A DNA stretch of 54,672 nt from JBCCEJ01 sp039030335 (GCA_039030335.1 JBCCEJ010000036.1:1-54672), one strand, 5' to 3'; shown: positions 16,332 to 25,293, numbered from the stretch's first letter. Notes: generated from the letters alone by a model not told the origin. Translations and numbers: made by a program.

Positions 16332-17434
16332 GGATTCGACGGTGGCTGCTACGCACCGGCCTGGCGATTGGCGTCGTGGCGTTGACCGTTACCGCCATCG
16401 TCACGCTCTGGCCGCCCGCAGACCTCCCAGGACCCGTCGCCGAGGGGATCGTCGACTGGCACGCGCATACGGCCGGGATCGGCGCCGGCGGATCCGGCAT
16501 CGTGTTGTCGCCTGTTTTGCGCGACAGCTACAAATACCCGTTCTATCTCTCCGCTTTTCACGTGTCCGAGACCGAAATTCAAACCCACGGAGATGCGATC
16601 GTCGTCAAGCGCATATCGGAACTGGTCGGTGCGTCAAAGCGCGTATCCAAGGCGGTTGTGCTGGCCATGGACGGCGTGGTGGATCAGAGCGGCAAACTGG
16701 ACCGTGCGCGTACTCAGGTTCTGATCCCGAACGAGTTCGTCCGGGAGACAACCCAAACCTACCCACACCTCCTCTACGGCGCCAGCGTGCACCCGAGGCG
16801 GCCTGATGCGCTGTCGCAATTGCGCCGGGCAAAGGCGGACGGTGCCGTCGTCGTCAAGTGGATCCCCGGGATCATGGATATAGACCCGGCTGACCCGGCG
16901 TACATCCCGTACTACCAAACGCTCCGGTGTCTCGGTTTGCCCCTCATCAGCCACACTGGAGACGAGCGGTCGTTCGGCCCGTCGGACGACCGCCTGGGCG
17001 ATCCGCTACGGCTTGCGCTACCACTAGAACACGGCGTTACGGTAATCGCGGCGCACATGGCGGTGTCCGGGTCACGCGACGGTGAGCGCAATCTGCTGCG
17101 TGTCATCCGGCTCATGAAAACATACGAAAACCTGTTCGCCGACATATCGGCGATGACGCTGTTCAACCGCGGCGCACGCCTGCAGGAAAGCTTGATGCAC
17201 CCAACCGTACGATCGCGGCTCATCTACGGCAGCGACTGGCCGCTGCAGTTCTTCCCCCTGGTATCGCCGTGGTACGAGTCACTACGGTTATCATTGGCTG
17301 ATATCCAGGCTGTCAGCCAGATCGAGAATCCGTGGGATCGCGACGTCGCGATCAAACAAGCCCTCGGAGTAGACGCTGAGGTGTTCGCGCGCTCCCCGCT
17401 CGCCTTTGCGGAGCAACGCAGACGCTGCGGCTGA
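16328..17434 (+). CDS. membrane-anchored amidohydrolase family protein
   Basis: A 368-residue protein with an N-terminal signal anchor (RRWLLRTGLAIGVVALTVTAIV, about residues 4-25) and an amidohydrolase-2-like barrel. Metal-site motifs are VDWHAHT after strand 1, SHTGDE and AAHMA in the middle and GSDWPL near the end. The start is the GTG at 16328, which overlaps the TGA of the GST gene (GTGA). Family members hydrolyse or decarboxylate cyclic substrates; the anchor implies a periplasmic site. The exact reaction is unknown. Confidence 0.8.
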   Translation: MRIRRWLLRTGLAIGVVALTVTAIVTLWPPADLPGPVAEGIVDWHAHTAGIGAGGSGIVLSPVLRDSYKYPFYLSAFHVSETEIQTHGDAIVVKRISELVGASKRVSKAVVLAMDGVVDQSGKLDRARTQVLIPNEFVRETTQTYPHLLYGASVHPRRPDALSQLRRAKADGAVVVKWIPGIMDIDPADPAYIPYYQTLRCLGLPLISHTGDERSFGPSDDRLGDPLRLALPLEHGVTVIAAHMAVSGSRDGERNLLRVIRLMKTYENLFADISAMTLFNRGARLQESLMHPTVRSRLIYGSDWPLQFFPLVSPWYESLRLSLADIQAVSQIENPWDRDVAIKQALGVDAEVFARSPLAFAEQRRRCG

Positions 17435-17448
17435 TCCGCGGCCGCCGT

Positions 17449-18171
17449 TCAAAGCACCCGTATGGAGACGTCGGCCGGACCCGCTGGCGGCAATCTGACC
17501 ACGGCATACGAAGCTCCGCGGCCGACCTTATCCGTCGGCGAGCCGCTGAATACGGCGGCGGTATTACCCGCGTGCACCTCCATCGCCGCGTGGTGATGAC
17601 CAAGCGCCAGATAGTCGAAAGGGCTCTCGGCAATAGCGCGCTCGGGCACTGGCGAGGACCGGTAATTGTCTTCACCCTCGGGCACATAGATGCCGTGCGC
17701 GAGCCCGATATACCAGCGGCAGTCGGGCGGCTTGGGCGGAGCGCCGCCGAGAGGCGCGTATTCGATCGAGTGGTCGACCATACCCCGCCCCCAAAGCGTT
17801 ACTCCGAGCTTCGTCACGGTGCGCAATTCACCATTCGGCTCGCTCAGCATCTCAACATTTGACAGCCGGTCGAAGTCAAACCGTCTGAACACGCCGTCGG
17901 GCGCCATGCAATCATGGTTACCCGGGATCAGCGCGACCGGCAGCGCCACGGATTCGATCTGCTCCATCGCAAAGGCTACCGTCGAATCGGGAATTCGATT
18001 GGAATCGAACAGGTCGCCTGCGATCAGCACGATGTCCGGTTCGACCTCACGAGCCTTTGCCAGCACGGCCGTGAAGCCGGCGCGCAATGCCTCCGCATGG
18101 CGTGCCTCATCGTCCAGGTGAATGTCCGAACAATGAAATATGTTGAGCGGCTTACCGTCGTCGTCAGCCAC
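17449..18171 (-). CDS. calcineurin-like metallophosphoesterase
   Basis: A 240-residue single-domain phosphoesterase with the full di-metal set: CSDIHLDD, AGDLFDSN, PGNHDCM, GLAHGIY and LGHHHAAME. The pattern resembles SbcD/YfcE-type nucleases and phosphodiesterases, but no SbcC partner is nearby. It starts with GTG two bases after the stop of the alpha/beta hydrolase gene, so the pair is an operon. The substrate could be a nucleic acid, a cyclic nucleotide or a small phosphoester. Confidence 0.85.
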   Translation of the reverse strand: MADDDGKPLNIFHCSDIHLDDEARHAEALRAGFTAVLAKAREVEPDIVLIAGDLFDSNRIPDSTVAFAMEQIESVALPVALIPGNHDCMAPDGVFRRFDFDRLSNVEMLSEPNGELRTVTKLGVTLWGRGMVDHSIEYAPLGGAPPKPPDCRWYIGLAHGIYVPEGEDNYRSSPVPERAIAESPFDYLALGHHHAAMEVHAGNTAAVFSGSPTDKVGRGASYAVVRLPPAGPADVSIRVL

Positions 18172-18173
18172 GT

Positions 18174-19082
18174 TCAGCCGCCGTGTGCGCGAAGGAAAGG
18201 CTCGATGGCGGCAAGGAAGCCGGTGGTATTTTGCGAATGCACGTTATGACCGCAGTCGGGCACCGTCACCAGCTCTCCAGCCGGAAGTGCGGCTACAAAC
18301 CGCGCCGCAGCATCAGGTTCCAGCACGTTGGAGTTTTCTCCGCGCACGACGAGCACTGGCATGGACAGCTCGCCGACCGAAGTCAGAGTCAATGCGTCGC
18401 TCCGCATCATTTTCGTGAGGCCGAGTTTGCGCGGCAGCCGGTCACACTTGCTGATGTACTTGCCATCGGCGCGCTGAAACAAGTTATAGCGCACGGTACG
18501 TTCGATATGTTCCCGACTCCGGTACGGATCGTAGCGCCGGACGTTCTCCACGAACGCGTCCAGGTCTTCGAACTCTTCATTTTGCGCGACGAAGCTCGCG
18601 ATCGCGCGGCCGCCGCGCTCAGATACTTCCGGGCCGATGTCAACGACGGCGAGAGCCCGCGCGAGATTTGGATGCGCCTGGGCTGCCAGCAGCGTATTTC
18701 GCCCGCCCATCGAATGACCCATGACCAGCGGTCGGTCCAGTTCCAAGACGTCGATCAGAGCCGCGAGATCGGCGGCCATATCCTCATTGCCGTAGTGCGC
18801 GCTGCGCACCCACTCGCTGTCGCCGTGACCTCTCTGATCCGGTGCGATCACCCGGAAACGCCGCGCCAGACTGAGACTCACGAGATCCCACGAGTGAGCG
18901 GACTGATGCCCGCCGTGCAAACAGACCACCGTCGGCGCGTCCTCCGGTCCCCACTCGAGCACATTGAAACGCAGGTGCCGCGCAACGACGTTCCGCGCGA
19001 CGTAACGGATGCCGGGATCATGCGGGACTTCGAGATCCCGGGCGCTCGCGATCAGGCTCTGGAATTCGTCGGTGCTGGTCAT
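18174..19082 (-). CDS. alpha/beta hydrolase
   Basis: A protein of about 302 residues with the alpha/beta-hydrolase core. It has the oxyanion HG motif in VCLHGGHQSAHSWD, the nucleophile elbow GHSMGG, an acidic residue after the LVVRGENS strand and a catalytic histidine in PDCGHNVHSQN. The ATG at 19082 was chosen; an in-frame GTG at 19133 would add 17 residues, but neither has a good ribosome-binding site. It is divergent from the LLM monooxygenase and followed directly by the phosphoesterase. It probably hydrolyses an ester, lactone or C-C bond of unknown substrate. Confidence 0.88.
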   Translation of the reverse strand: MTSTDEFQSLIASARDLEVPHDPGIRYVARNVVARHLRFNVLEWGPEDAPTVVCLHGGHQSAHSWDLVSLSLARRFRVIAPDQRGHGDSEWVRSAHYGNEDMAADLAALIDVLELDRPLVMGHSMGGRNTLLAAQAHPNLARALAVVDIGPEVSERGGRAIASFVAQNEEFEDLDAFVENVRRYDPYRSREHIERTVRYNLFQRADGKYISKCDRLPRKLGLTKMMRSDALTLTSVGELSMPVLVVRGENSNVLEPDAAARFVAALPAGELVTVPDCGHNVHSQNTTGFLAAIEPFLRAHGG

Positions 19083-19312
19083 GTCCAGCGGACGGACGTC
19101 GGTAGAAAAGCGGTTCAGGTGCACCTGCGGCACGCTCCATCAGGATTGCGTAGATGTCGGGGCACGAGAGCCTAACAGGCTGCCGGACCGGATCAAATTC
19201 GCGCGCCGATGTTCCGCTTCGATCTGTCAGCCAGAACAAAGCGGCCCGTCTATACGCATTGGCACTTTCCTTATACTCATTTGCATTCGTATCGATCGCG
19301 GAGAGCGCCGCC

Positions 19313-20404
19313 ATGCACGTCGGATACTCAGCCATCTTCCAGAACCCTGAAGACGCCCTGCCCGACCGCGAGGTCTATCGCAATGAGCTGCGGCTCGCCG
19401 AACTGGCTGAGCCGCTCGGCTTCGACTCGGTGTGGTCGGTGGAACATCATTTCACCGACTACACGATGTGCCCCGACGTCGCGCAGTTCCTGAGCTATAT
19501 GGCCGGCAAGACCACCCGGGTCAAACTCGGGTCGATGGTGATGGTGCTGCCATGGCACGACCCCATGCGCGTTGCCGAGCAGGTTTCGCTGCTCGACCAT
19601 TTATCGGATGGCCGCATGGTCCTCGGACTTGGGCGCGGGCTTGGCAAAGTCGAGTTCGAAGGGTTTCGGATCGACATGAACGAATCCCGCTCACGCTTCG
19701 TGGAGTACGCGGAAATGGTGCTCGAAGGGCTCGAGCGAGGTTACTGCGAGTACTCGGGTCAGCACATCGAACAGCCGCGCCGCGATATCCGCCCGGCCCC
19801 GTTCAAAACGTTTCGCGGACGCACCTACGCGGCTGCCGTGTCGCCCGAGTCTTCGCGAATTATGGCGAAGCTCGGCGTCGGACTTCTGATCGTGCCGCAA
19901 AAACCCTGGGAGGACGTCAAACGTGAACTGGAGACCTACCGGGAAATCTATCGCGACGAAAACGGCGAAGAACCGCCCGCCCCTCTGGTGGCTGGCTGGA
20001 CCATGGTCGACCGCGACGCAGAGCTCGCGAGAGAAAAAGCCTACGGCTACATCGGTAAGTACTACGAGACCGTGCTGAAGCACTACCAGTTCTCGCAGGA
20101 CCACCTGAAGACCACGAAGGGTTACGAGTACTACGCGTCGCTCACGAAATACATCGACAAGCGGGGCGCCGACGGCGCGGCCGCCGACTTCGCCGAGCTG
20201 CACCCATGGGGCACCCCGGCGGAAGTCGTCGAAAAGATCGCCGCGATCTATGACATCGTCGGCCACAACGGCTACATGGCCGTACTGAGTTTCTCGGGCA
20301 TGCCCTACGATGAGGCCGAGCGCAACATGCGCCTGTTCGCCTCCGATGTGCTGCCCGAACTGAAGCGTATGGGCATTCCCGAAGCCCATTTCGAAGCAGC
20401 CTGA
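19313..20404 (+). CDS. LLM-class F420/FMN-dependent monooxygenase
   Basis: A 363-residue luciferase-like TIM-barrel enzyme. Typical segments are FDSVWSVEHHF, LGSMVMVLPWHDPMRVAEQVSLLD, DGRMVLGLGRG and a late GTPAEVVEKI. The start is the ATG at 19313 with GGAGAG seven bases upstream. FMN is the likely cofactor in a proteobacterium. The gene is followed after 24 bases by a crotonase-like gene with a strong AAGGAGG, so the two form a two-gene operon ended by a hairpin at 21255. It probably oxygenates a hydrophobic substrate that is processed as a CoA thioester, but the substrate is unknown. Confidence 0.88.
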   Translation: MHVGYSAIFQNPEDALPDREVYRNELRLAELAEPLGFDSVWSVEHHFTDYTMCPDVAQFLSYMAGKTTRVKLGSMVMVLPWHDPMRVAEQVSLLDHLSDGRMVLGLGRGLGKVEFEGFRIDMNESRSRFVEYAEMVLEGLERGYCEYSGQHIEQPRRDIRPAPFKTFRGRTYAAAVSPESSRIMAKLGVGLLIVPQKPWEDVKRELETYREIYRDENGEEPPAPLVAGWTMVDRDAELAREKAYGYIGKYYETVLKHYQFSQDHLKTTKGYEYYASLTKYIDKRGADGAAADFAELHPWGTPAEVVEKIAAIYDIVGHNGYMAVLSFSGMPYDEAERNMRLFASDVLPELKRMGIPEAHFEAA

Positions 20405-20428
20405 GAGAGCTAAGGAGGAATTACGGCG

Positions 20429-21217
20429 ATGCCAGTACTGTTCGAAAAACGTGACGGCGTCGGTATCGTCACACTGAGCCGCCCGGACGCCCGCAATGCG
20501 TGGGGAGAAGATTACAACGCCGGGCTGCTCGAACATTTCACGGCGATGGAGGACGACCCGGAGATACGCTGTGCAATTCTGACCGGTGACCCGCGCGGTG
20601 AAGCGTTCTCAGCGGGTGCCAACCTCAAGGACCCGAAGACCCACACGTTGGAAGACGCAGCCGAGTTCATCCACAGCATCCCCAAATGGCGCGACAAACC
20701 CTTCGATGTGCTGACCCGCTTTCCGAAACCACTCGTCGGCGTCGTGAACGGCTATGCGGTCGGCATCGGCTGCATCGTCACGTTCTGCTGCGATCTGATC
20801 GTCGCAAGCGAACGGGCTGAATGGCGTCTGCCGCAGGTGGCGCTGGGTATTTTGCCGGCCTACGGCGGCACTGCGCGGCTGGCGCGCTGGGTGGGCAAAG
20901 GCCTCGCGATGCGCCTCGCCATGGGTTTTCCCCTTACCGGTGAGGAGGCCTACCGCATCGGTCTTGCGCAATGGCTCGCACCGCACGGTGCGCTCGACGA
21001 CACGGCCCGAGAGGTAGCCGAACACATTTGCTCACTGCCGCCGCTGTCGACGCGCATGGCCAAAGAGTCACTCGCACACGGTCTCAACACACCCAACATC
21101 GGTGATGCCTCACTGACCGATCTCTACCGGTTCATGGTGCTGGAGCTCACCGAGGACAAGGCTGAAGGGCACAATGCGTGGCGCGAACGGCGCACACCGG
21201 AGTTCAAAGGACGCTGA
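20429..21217 (+). CDS. crotonase-family protein lacking both hydratase glutamates
   Basis: A 262-residue enoyl-CoA hydratase/isomerase superfamily protein with the CoA-binding and oxyanion segments AFSAGANL and VNGYAVGIGC. The two catalytic glutamates of crotonase (Glu144 and Glu164 in the rat enzyme) correspond to Ile116 in GIGCIVTF and Gln136 in RLPQVALG. Simple water addition is therefore unlikely, and another superfamily reaction (isomerase, ring cleavage, thioesterase or dehalogenase type) is expected. AAGGAGG before the ATG gives strong translation. It is co-transcribed with the LLM monooxygenase. Confidence 0.9.
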   Translation: MPVLFEKRDGVGIVTLSRPDARNAWGEDYNAGLLEHFTAMEDDPEIRCAILTGDPRGEAFSAGANLKDPKTHTLEDAAEFIHSIPKWRDKPFDVLTRFPKPLVGVVNGYAVGIGCIVTFCCDLIVASERAEWRLPQVALGILPAYGGTARLARWVGKGLAMRLAMGFPLTGEEAYRIGLAQWLAPHGALDDTAREVAEHICSLPPLSTRMAKESLAHGLNTPNIGDASLTDLYRFMVLELTEDKAEGHNAWRERRTPEFKGR

Positions 21218-21254
21218 ACGGTCCTTCTCCTCCTGACGCACGTGAATAAGTGGC

Positions 21255-21295
21255 GGTCGGCAAGCGGTCAACGCCGGCTTGCCGACCCTTGTTCT
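21255..21295 (+). terminator. intrinsic terminator after LLM/crotonase operon
   Basis: A perfect 11-bp stem (GGTCGGCAAGC / GCTTGCCGACC) with an 11-nt loop is followed by the T-rich CTTGTTCT, 38 bases after the crotonase stop. Confidence 0.65.
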
Positions 21296-21370
21296 ACTTA
21301 ACGCCACGGGGATTTGGCGGGGCCCGGCGACCGGTGTTGCGGGCTTCGGCGGGGGAAATTCGTTCAGGAC

Positions 21371-22285
21371 ATGGATACATTGCCTTTCGACCGCCCAGGT
21401 CAGTTCTGGCGCGGCAACCTACACACGCATTCGACGCATTCGGACGGGCTGCTGCCGGTGGCCGAGGTGTGCAGACGCTATCGCGACGAGGGCTACGATT
21501 TTCTCGCCATGACCGATCACTTCATGGCGATCTACGACTGGCCAGTGACCGATACGCGTGCGTTCCGCGACGAACATTTCACAACGCTCATCTCCGCCGA
21601 GTTGCACGCACCACAAACCGAAGTAGGCGAAACCTGGCACATCAAGGGCGTCGGTCTGCCGCTCGACTTTCCGGCTGCCGCCCCCGGCGAGACCGGTCCG
21701 CAGGTCGCTCGCCGGGCGTTCGAGGCGGGCGCGTTCATCGGTATCGTGCACCCGTCCTGGTATGGACTTACCGACCGTGACGCCGACCACCTGCCGTTTG
21801 CCCACGCGGTGGAGATCTACAACCACAGCAGTGCTGTCGAAGTGGACCGGGGTATCGACTGGCCGTACGCGGATCAGCTCCTGAACCGGGGGTGGCACAT
21901 CTCGGGCTACGCGAGCGATGATGCCCACCATCTGGACCACGACTGGCTTGGTGGCTGGGTACACGTGCACGCCGAATCACTCGAGCCTCAAGCCCTGCTC
22001 GATTCCCTGAAGGCCGGGCGGTACTACTCCAGTCAGGGTCCGCAGTTACACGCTGTTCAGGTGCGCGACGACACCGTACGGATCGAGTGTTCGCCGGCGA
22101 GTGTGGTATCGGTGCAGGGGCGTGGCTCGCGCTCAGAACACCAGCGCGGCGCGGCGCTCACCGAAGTCGAGTTGCCGCTGCGCAAGTTTCGCAACAACTG
22201 GTTCCGCATCACCGTCGTCGACCGTGACGGCCTGCACGCGTGGTCCAATCCAGTGTGGCTGGATAACGATTCGTGCGTCTCGTGA
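21371..22285 (+). CDS. PHP-domain metal-dependent phosphoesterase-like protein
   Basis: A 304-residue protein with the PHP signature NLHTHSTHSDG near residue 17, then AMTDHFM, a central IVHPSWYG and SGYASDDAHH, which together supply the trinuclear metal ligands. The family includes histidinol-phosphate phosphatases, RNase AM-like enzymes and many uncharacterised hydrolases. The ATG at 21371 is preferred over a TTG 57 bases upstream. It is downstream of the terminator of the LLM operon and upstream of a GST gene in the same direction. Confidence 0.82.
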   Translation: MDTLPFDRPGQFWRGNLHTHSTHSDGLLPVAEVCRRYRDEGYDFLAMTDHFMAIYDWPVTDTRAFRDEHFTTLISAELHAPQTEVGETWHIKGVGLPLDFPAAAPGETGPQVARRAFEAGAFIGIVHPSWYGLTDRDADHLPFAHAVEIYNHSSAVEVDRGIDWPYADQLLNRGWHISGYASDDAHHLDHDWLGGWVHVHAESLEPQALLDSLKAGRYYSSQGPQLHAVQVRDDTVRIECSPASVVSVQGRGSRSEHQRGAALTEVELPLRKFRNNWFRITVVDRDGLHAWSNPVWLDNDSCVS

Positions 22286-22347
22286 CGCCGCCGCCGCGAC
22301 CGGGCATTGCCTGACCCAGCTGAAGCGGTACGCCCGGAGTATCGGAA

Positions 22348-23265
22348 GTGATCCTGCACCACTACGATTTTTCAAACTATTCAGAAAAGATCCGGCTGGT
22401 CTTCGGGCTGAAGCGCGCAGCCTGGGACTCGGTAGAGATCCCCGCGTATGCGCCCAAGCCGGATTACACGCCACTGACAGCGGGCTATCGCCGCACGCCC
22501 GCGCTGCAGATCGGCGCAGACGTCTATTGCGATACGCGCCTTATCGTCGAAGAGTTGGAACGGCGTCTGGAGGGGCCAAGCGTCTATGGCCACTTGGGCG
22601 CAGATTCGGGTTCTGCGCTCTGCACGCCGTGGGTGCACTGGGCCGAGACCAGTTTGATGCGGCCGCTCGCGCTGTATATCACGGGAGTCCATGCGAGGCG
22701 GTTCCCGGACGCTTTTCACGCCGACCGCGCAAAGCTCCATCTGAAGGCGCCGCCGTCGGTCGAGCAGGTCGAGAACTCTGCCCGTCGGTACCGGATGCAG
22801 GTTGAAGCACAATGGCCGGTGCTGGAGCAGGCGCTGCACGCGGGCAGGCCGTTTCTGCTGGGAGACGAAGTCACCATCGCCGACCTGGCCGCCTATGAAG
22901 CGCCTTGGTTTCTGCGCACGATTTCAGGTGACACGCAGGCCCCGTTGGGTTTCCCGGCGATCGCCGCGTGGAGTGCACGAGTTGCCGAACTCGGGCATGG
23001 GGAAGTTCGAAGCATCGACCCCGCCGATGCGCTCGCGCGCGCGCGCGCGGCAACGCCGGCGCAGCTTCCCGATGCTACGGCAGACCCGGATGGGCCTTCG
23101 ATCGGCACACAGGTCAAGGTAGGACCATTCGATCAGCAGTCCCCGGCAACCGGCGAATTGCTGCGCGCTGATGCGCGGGTCATATCGATTGCACGCGAGT
23201 CGCCCGAGACCGGGCTGATACACGTACATTTCCCGCGGCTTGGCTATCGGCTGAGCGCAGCATGA
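22348..23265 (+). CDS. glutathione S-transferase family protein with C-terminal extension
   Basis: A 305-residue protein. Residues 1-75 form a GST N-terminal domain (LHHYDFSNYSEKIRLVFGLK, then RTPALQIGADVYCDTRLIVEELE) and about 90-220 a helical C-terminal domain. The last 80 or so residues are an extra segment (TQVKVGPFDQQSPATGEL onwards). The start is a GTG at 22348. A pure CG dinucleotide run at 23034-23049 encodes the ARARAA stretch between domain and extension. It is convergent with the macro-like gene. The substrate is unknown. Confidence 0.78.
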   Translation: MILHHYDFSNYSEKIRLVFGLKRAAWDSVEIPAYAPKPDYTPLTAGYRRTPALQIGADVYCDTRLIVEELERRLEGPSVYGHLGADSGSALCTPWVHWAETSLMRPLALYITGVHARRFPDAFHADRAKLHLKAPPSVEQVENSARRYRMQVEAQWPVLEQALHAGRPFLLGDEVTIADLAAYEAPWFLRTISGDTQAPLGFPAIAAWSARVAELGHGEVRSIDPADALARARAATPAQLPDATADPDGPSIGTQVKVGPFDQQSPATGELLRADARVISIARESPETGLIHVHFPRLGYRLSAA

Positions 23266-23290
23266 CCGGCGTAGCAGCGGGCAAGAACGG

Positions 23291-23725
23291 CTAGGAGTTA
23301 CGCCTCGATGGGCGTTCATAAGGTGCGCATTCAGGGTCCAGGCAAGTAATACGCGCGAGCCCGGAGGCGGCACCGTCAGTACGCAAAACGTTACATAACG
23401 CGGCGCAAAAGGCCTCCATCTCCAGCGGCCCCGTCCGACACCCCAGCGGTTCCATCACGATCTCGCGCAATTTCCTGGCGGCGGCGATCGCCAGCACGCG
23501 CTGGAGCGCAACGCGCACGACGTCCAGTGTCGTGACCGGCTGAGCGTCCAGGTCCAGGACGACGGCGAGGAGTTCCAGGGGTCGCGTCGAGCGAACCACA
23601 ACTTCTCCAGGCCGCCGCTCGGCATTGAAATACAGGTCAGTCATGACGCGCACCGCCGGCTCGGTTGCGAGACTCGCGATGCTCGGCGCAGTCAGGATGA
23701 GCGCCGTATCTTCCTCCAGTATCAC
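23291..23725 (-). CDS. unknown protein, possibly macro-domain-like, start uncertain
   Basis: About 144 residues from a GTG at 23725. The second half (LAIAAARKLREIVMEPLGCRTGPLEMEAFCAAL) follows the helix-strand-GxG-helix pattern of macro domains, which bind ADP-ribose, but key residues differ and this is only suggestive. In the same frame, coding-like sequence continues upstream for about 23 codons to the TGA of hisS without any ATG, GTG or TTG other than the one used; a CTG lies three codons after the hisS stop. The true start may be a rare codon there. It is probably co-transcribed with hisS. Confidence 0.5.
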   Translation of the reverse strand: MILEEDTALILTAPSIASLATEPAVRVMTDLYFNAERRPGEVVVRSTRPLELLAVVLDLDAQPVTTLDVVRVALQRVLAIAAARKLREIVMEPLGCRTGPLEMEAFCAALCNVLRTDGAASGLARITCLDPECAPYERPSRRNS

Positions 23726-23794
23726 CGCGTCAGGCGGCTGCGATACCTCCGCCCAGCCGGCCGCGCGGTCAACTCGAACGCTCAGGCGATCACC

Positions 23795-25087
23795 TCATCC
23801 CATCGCCGCGATCAGGGCGTCGGCATCGGGCGCGTGCGCGACCTGCTCGCGCGTCGACAAATCCCGCAACAGGACCTGACCAGCCGCATGCTCTTCCGGC
23901 CCCTGGATCAGCATGTAGTTGCAGCCGAGTTCCTCGGCCTGCTTGAGCTGCGCGGCGAGCTTGTTGCCGCCGAGGTTCAGATGTGTCTCGATGCCACGCT
24001 GGCGCAGTTCACCAGCCACCGCCAGCAGCGGCGTGGCATCGACACCCGCCCAGGAAGCCACGAACACCGGCGCGGCCGACGCCCGGTGGCGTTCGGCATC
24101 GGCCAGAGCCAGCACACGCTCGATCCCGAGCGAGCCGCCGCACGCCGGCACCGGCTTCTTGAGAAACATCCCGGTCAGGCCGTCGTAGCGTCCGCCGCCG
24201 GCGATCGAACCCTTTACATCGGGGTGGGTGGCTTCGAACACCTCGCCCGTGTAGTAGTCGAGTCCACGTGCGATCAGTGGATTGAAAACCACCGACAGAT
24301 CCGGGTGCATCGCACGCCCGGCGCTGATGATCGCGTCGATGTCCGCGATCAGTTCAGGCGCGGTTTCCCCGATCCGTGCGCGCACGTCGTCCGCGAAGCT
24401 GTGGCTAGCCATCGCCGCGCAAAGCGCCTCGGCACTGGCTGCATCGACGCCGTAACCGTGCAGTTCCTCGCGCACGCCGTCGACGCCGACCTTGTCCATC
24501 TTGTCAACGGCCCGAATAGCGTCCTCCCGCTGACCCTCGGCCACGCCATAGCCGTCGAGCATGGCATTGAGCAATGGGCGCGAGTTCAGGTTGATGGTGT
24601 AGCCGCCGATCCCGACCGAGCTCAGCGACTCACCGACCAGCGCAATACACTCCGCCATCGCCATCGTCGATGAGGACCCGATCGTGTCGAAGTCGAACTG
24701 GAAAAACTCGCGATAGCGATCCTTGCCGGGCCGGTCCGCACGCCACACCGGTCCGTATTGCAGCCGCTTGAAGATGCGCGGCAGGCGCGCGTGGTTGTTC
24801 GCGTAGTAGCGCAGCATCGGCACCGTCATGTCGTAGCGAAGCGCCAGGTCGGCCTCACCCGTATGCGCTTTATCGCCACGCTTCAATATCTTGAAGATGA
24901 GCTTTTCGCCTTCGTCACCGTATTTGCCTTCGAGCACCTCGACGCGCTCGAACGACGGCGTTTCGATGCGGCGAAAACCGTATCGGTGCGCCAACCCTTC
25001 GAGTGAGCGCAAAACGGCGTTGCGGCTCTCCGACTCGGCAAAGCCGAAATCCCGGGTTCCACTGGCAGGCGACAGAGACTGCGACAT
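23795..25087 (-). CDS. hisS: histidyl-tRNA synthetase
   Basis: A 430-residue class II synthetase that attaches histidine to tRNA-His. Seen are GTRDF at the N-terminus, the motif 2 region (VWRADRPGKDRYREFFQFDFD), the histidine-specific signature ARGLDYYTGEVFE, motif 3 (GGSLGIERVLAL) and a C-terminal anticodon-binding domain. The LIFKILKRGDK and LRYDMTVPMLRYY segments resemble HisRS of Bacteroidetes and eukaryotes rather than the common proteobacterial type (RHERPQ.GR). The start is the ATG at 25087. It is divergent from the glycine riboswitch, and a TATAAT lies 67 bases before the ATG. Confidence 0.95.
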   Translation of the reverse strand: MSQSLSPASGTRDFGFAESESRNAVLRSLEGLAHRYGFRRIETPSFERVEVLEGKYGDEGEKLIFKILKRGDKAHTGEADLALRYDMTVPMLRYYANNHARLPRIFKRLQYGPVWRADRPGKDRYREFFQFDFDTIGSSSTMAMAECIALVGESLSSVGIGGYTINLNSRPLLNAMLDGYGVAEGQREDAIRAVDKMDKVGVDGVREELHGYGVDAASAEALCAAMASHSFADDVRARIGETAPELIADIDAIISAGRAMHPDLSVVFNPLIARGLDYYTGEVFEATHPDVKGSIAGGGRYDGLTGMFLKKPVPACGGSLGIERVLALADAERHRASAAPVFVASWAGVDATPLLAVAGELRQRGIETHLNLGGNKLAAQLKQAEELGCNYMLIQGPEEHAAGQVLLRDLSTREQVAHAPDADALIAAMG

Positions 25088-25153
25088 CAGATGCCTCGGC
25101 AAGTCGATGCAAACGACCGCCGCGTGACGGTCCTTTTCTAAGATCAGCCGCGC

Positions 25154-25182
25154 ATTATACGCCGCCGATAAACCGCAGCCAT
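25154..25182 (-). promoter_or_regulatory. likely hisS promoter
   Basis: On the minus strand a perfect -10 TATAAT (25159-25154) is preceded by a weak -35 (TGGCTG) at about 16 bases. It would give a 5' leader of roughly 60 nt for hisS. Confidence 0.5.
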
Positions 25183-25293
25183 GTCGGTCCTGAATGACTG
25201 ACACGCCGGAGCCAGTCCGCCTGACGCGGCTGGCCCCAATCAGAATCCGCAACTGGCGCTGAACACAGTCGCCCCGACATGGTCGAATGAGGC

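Noticed and set aside
18183..19175. 330-codon plus-strand frame opposite the alpha/beta hydrolase
   Set aside because: The hydrolase has all catalytic motifs; the opposite frame has none.
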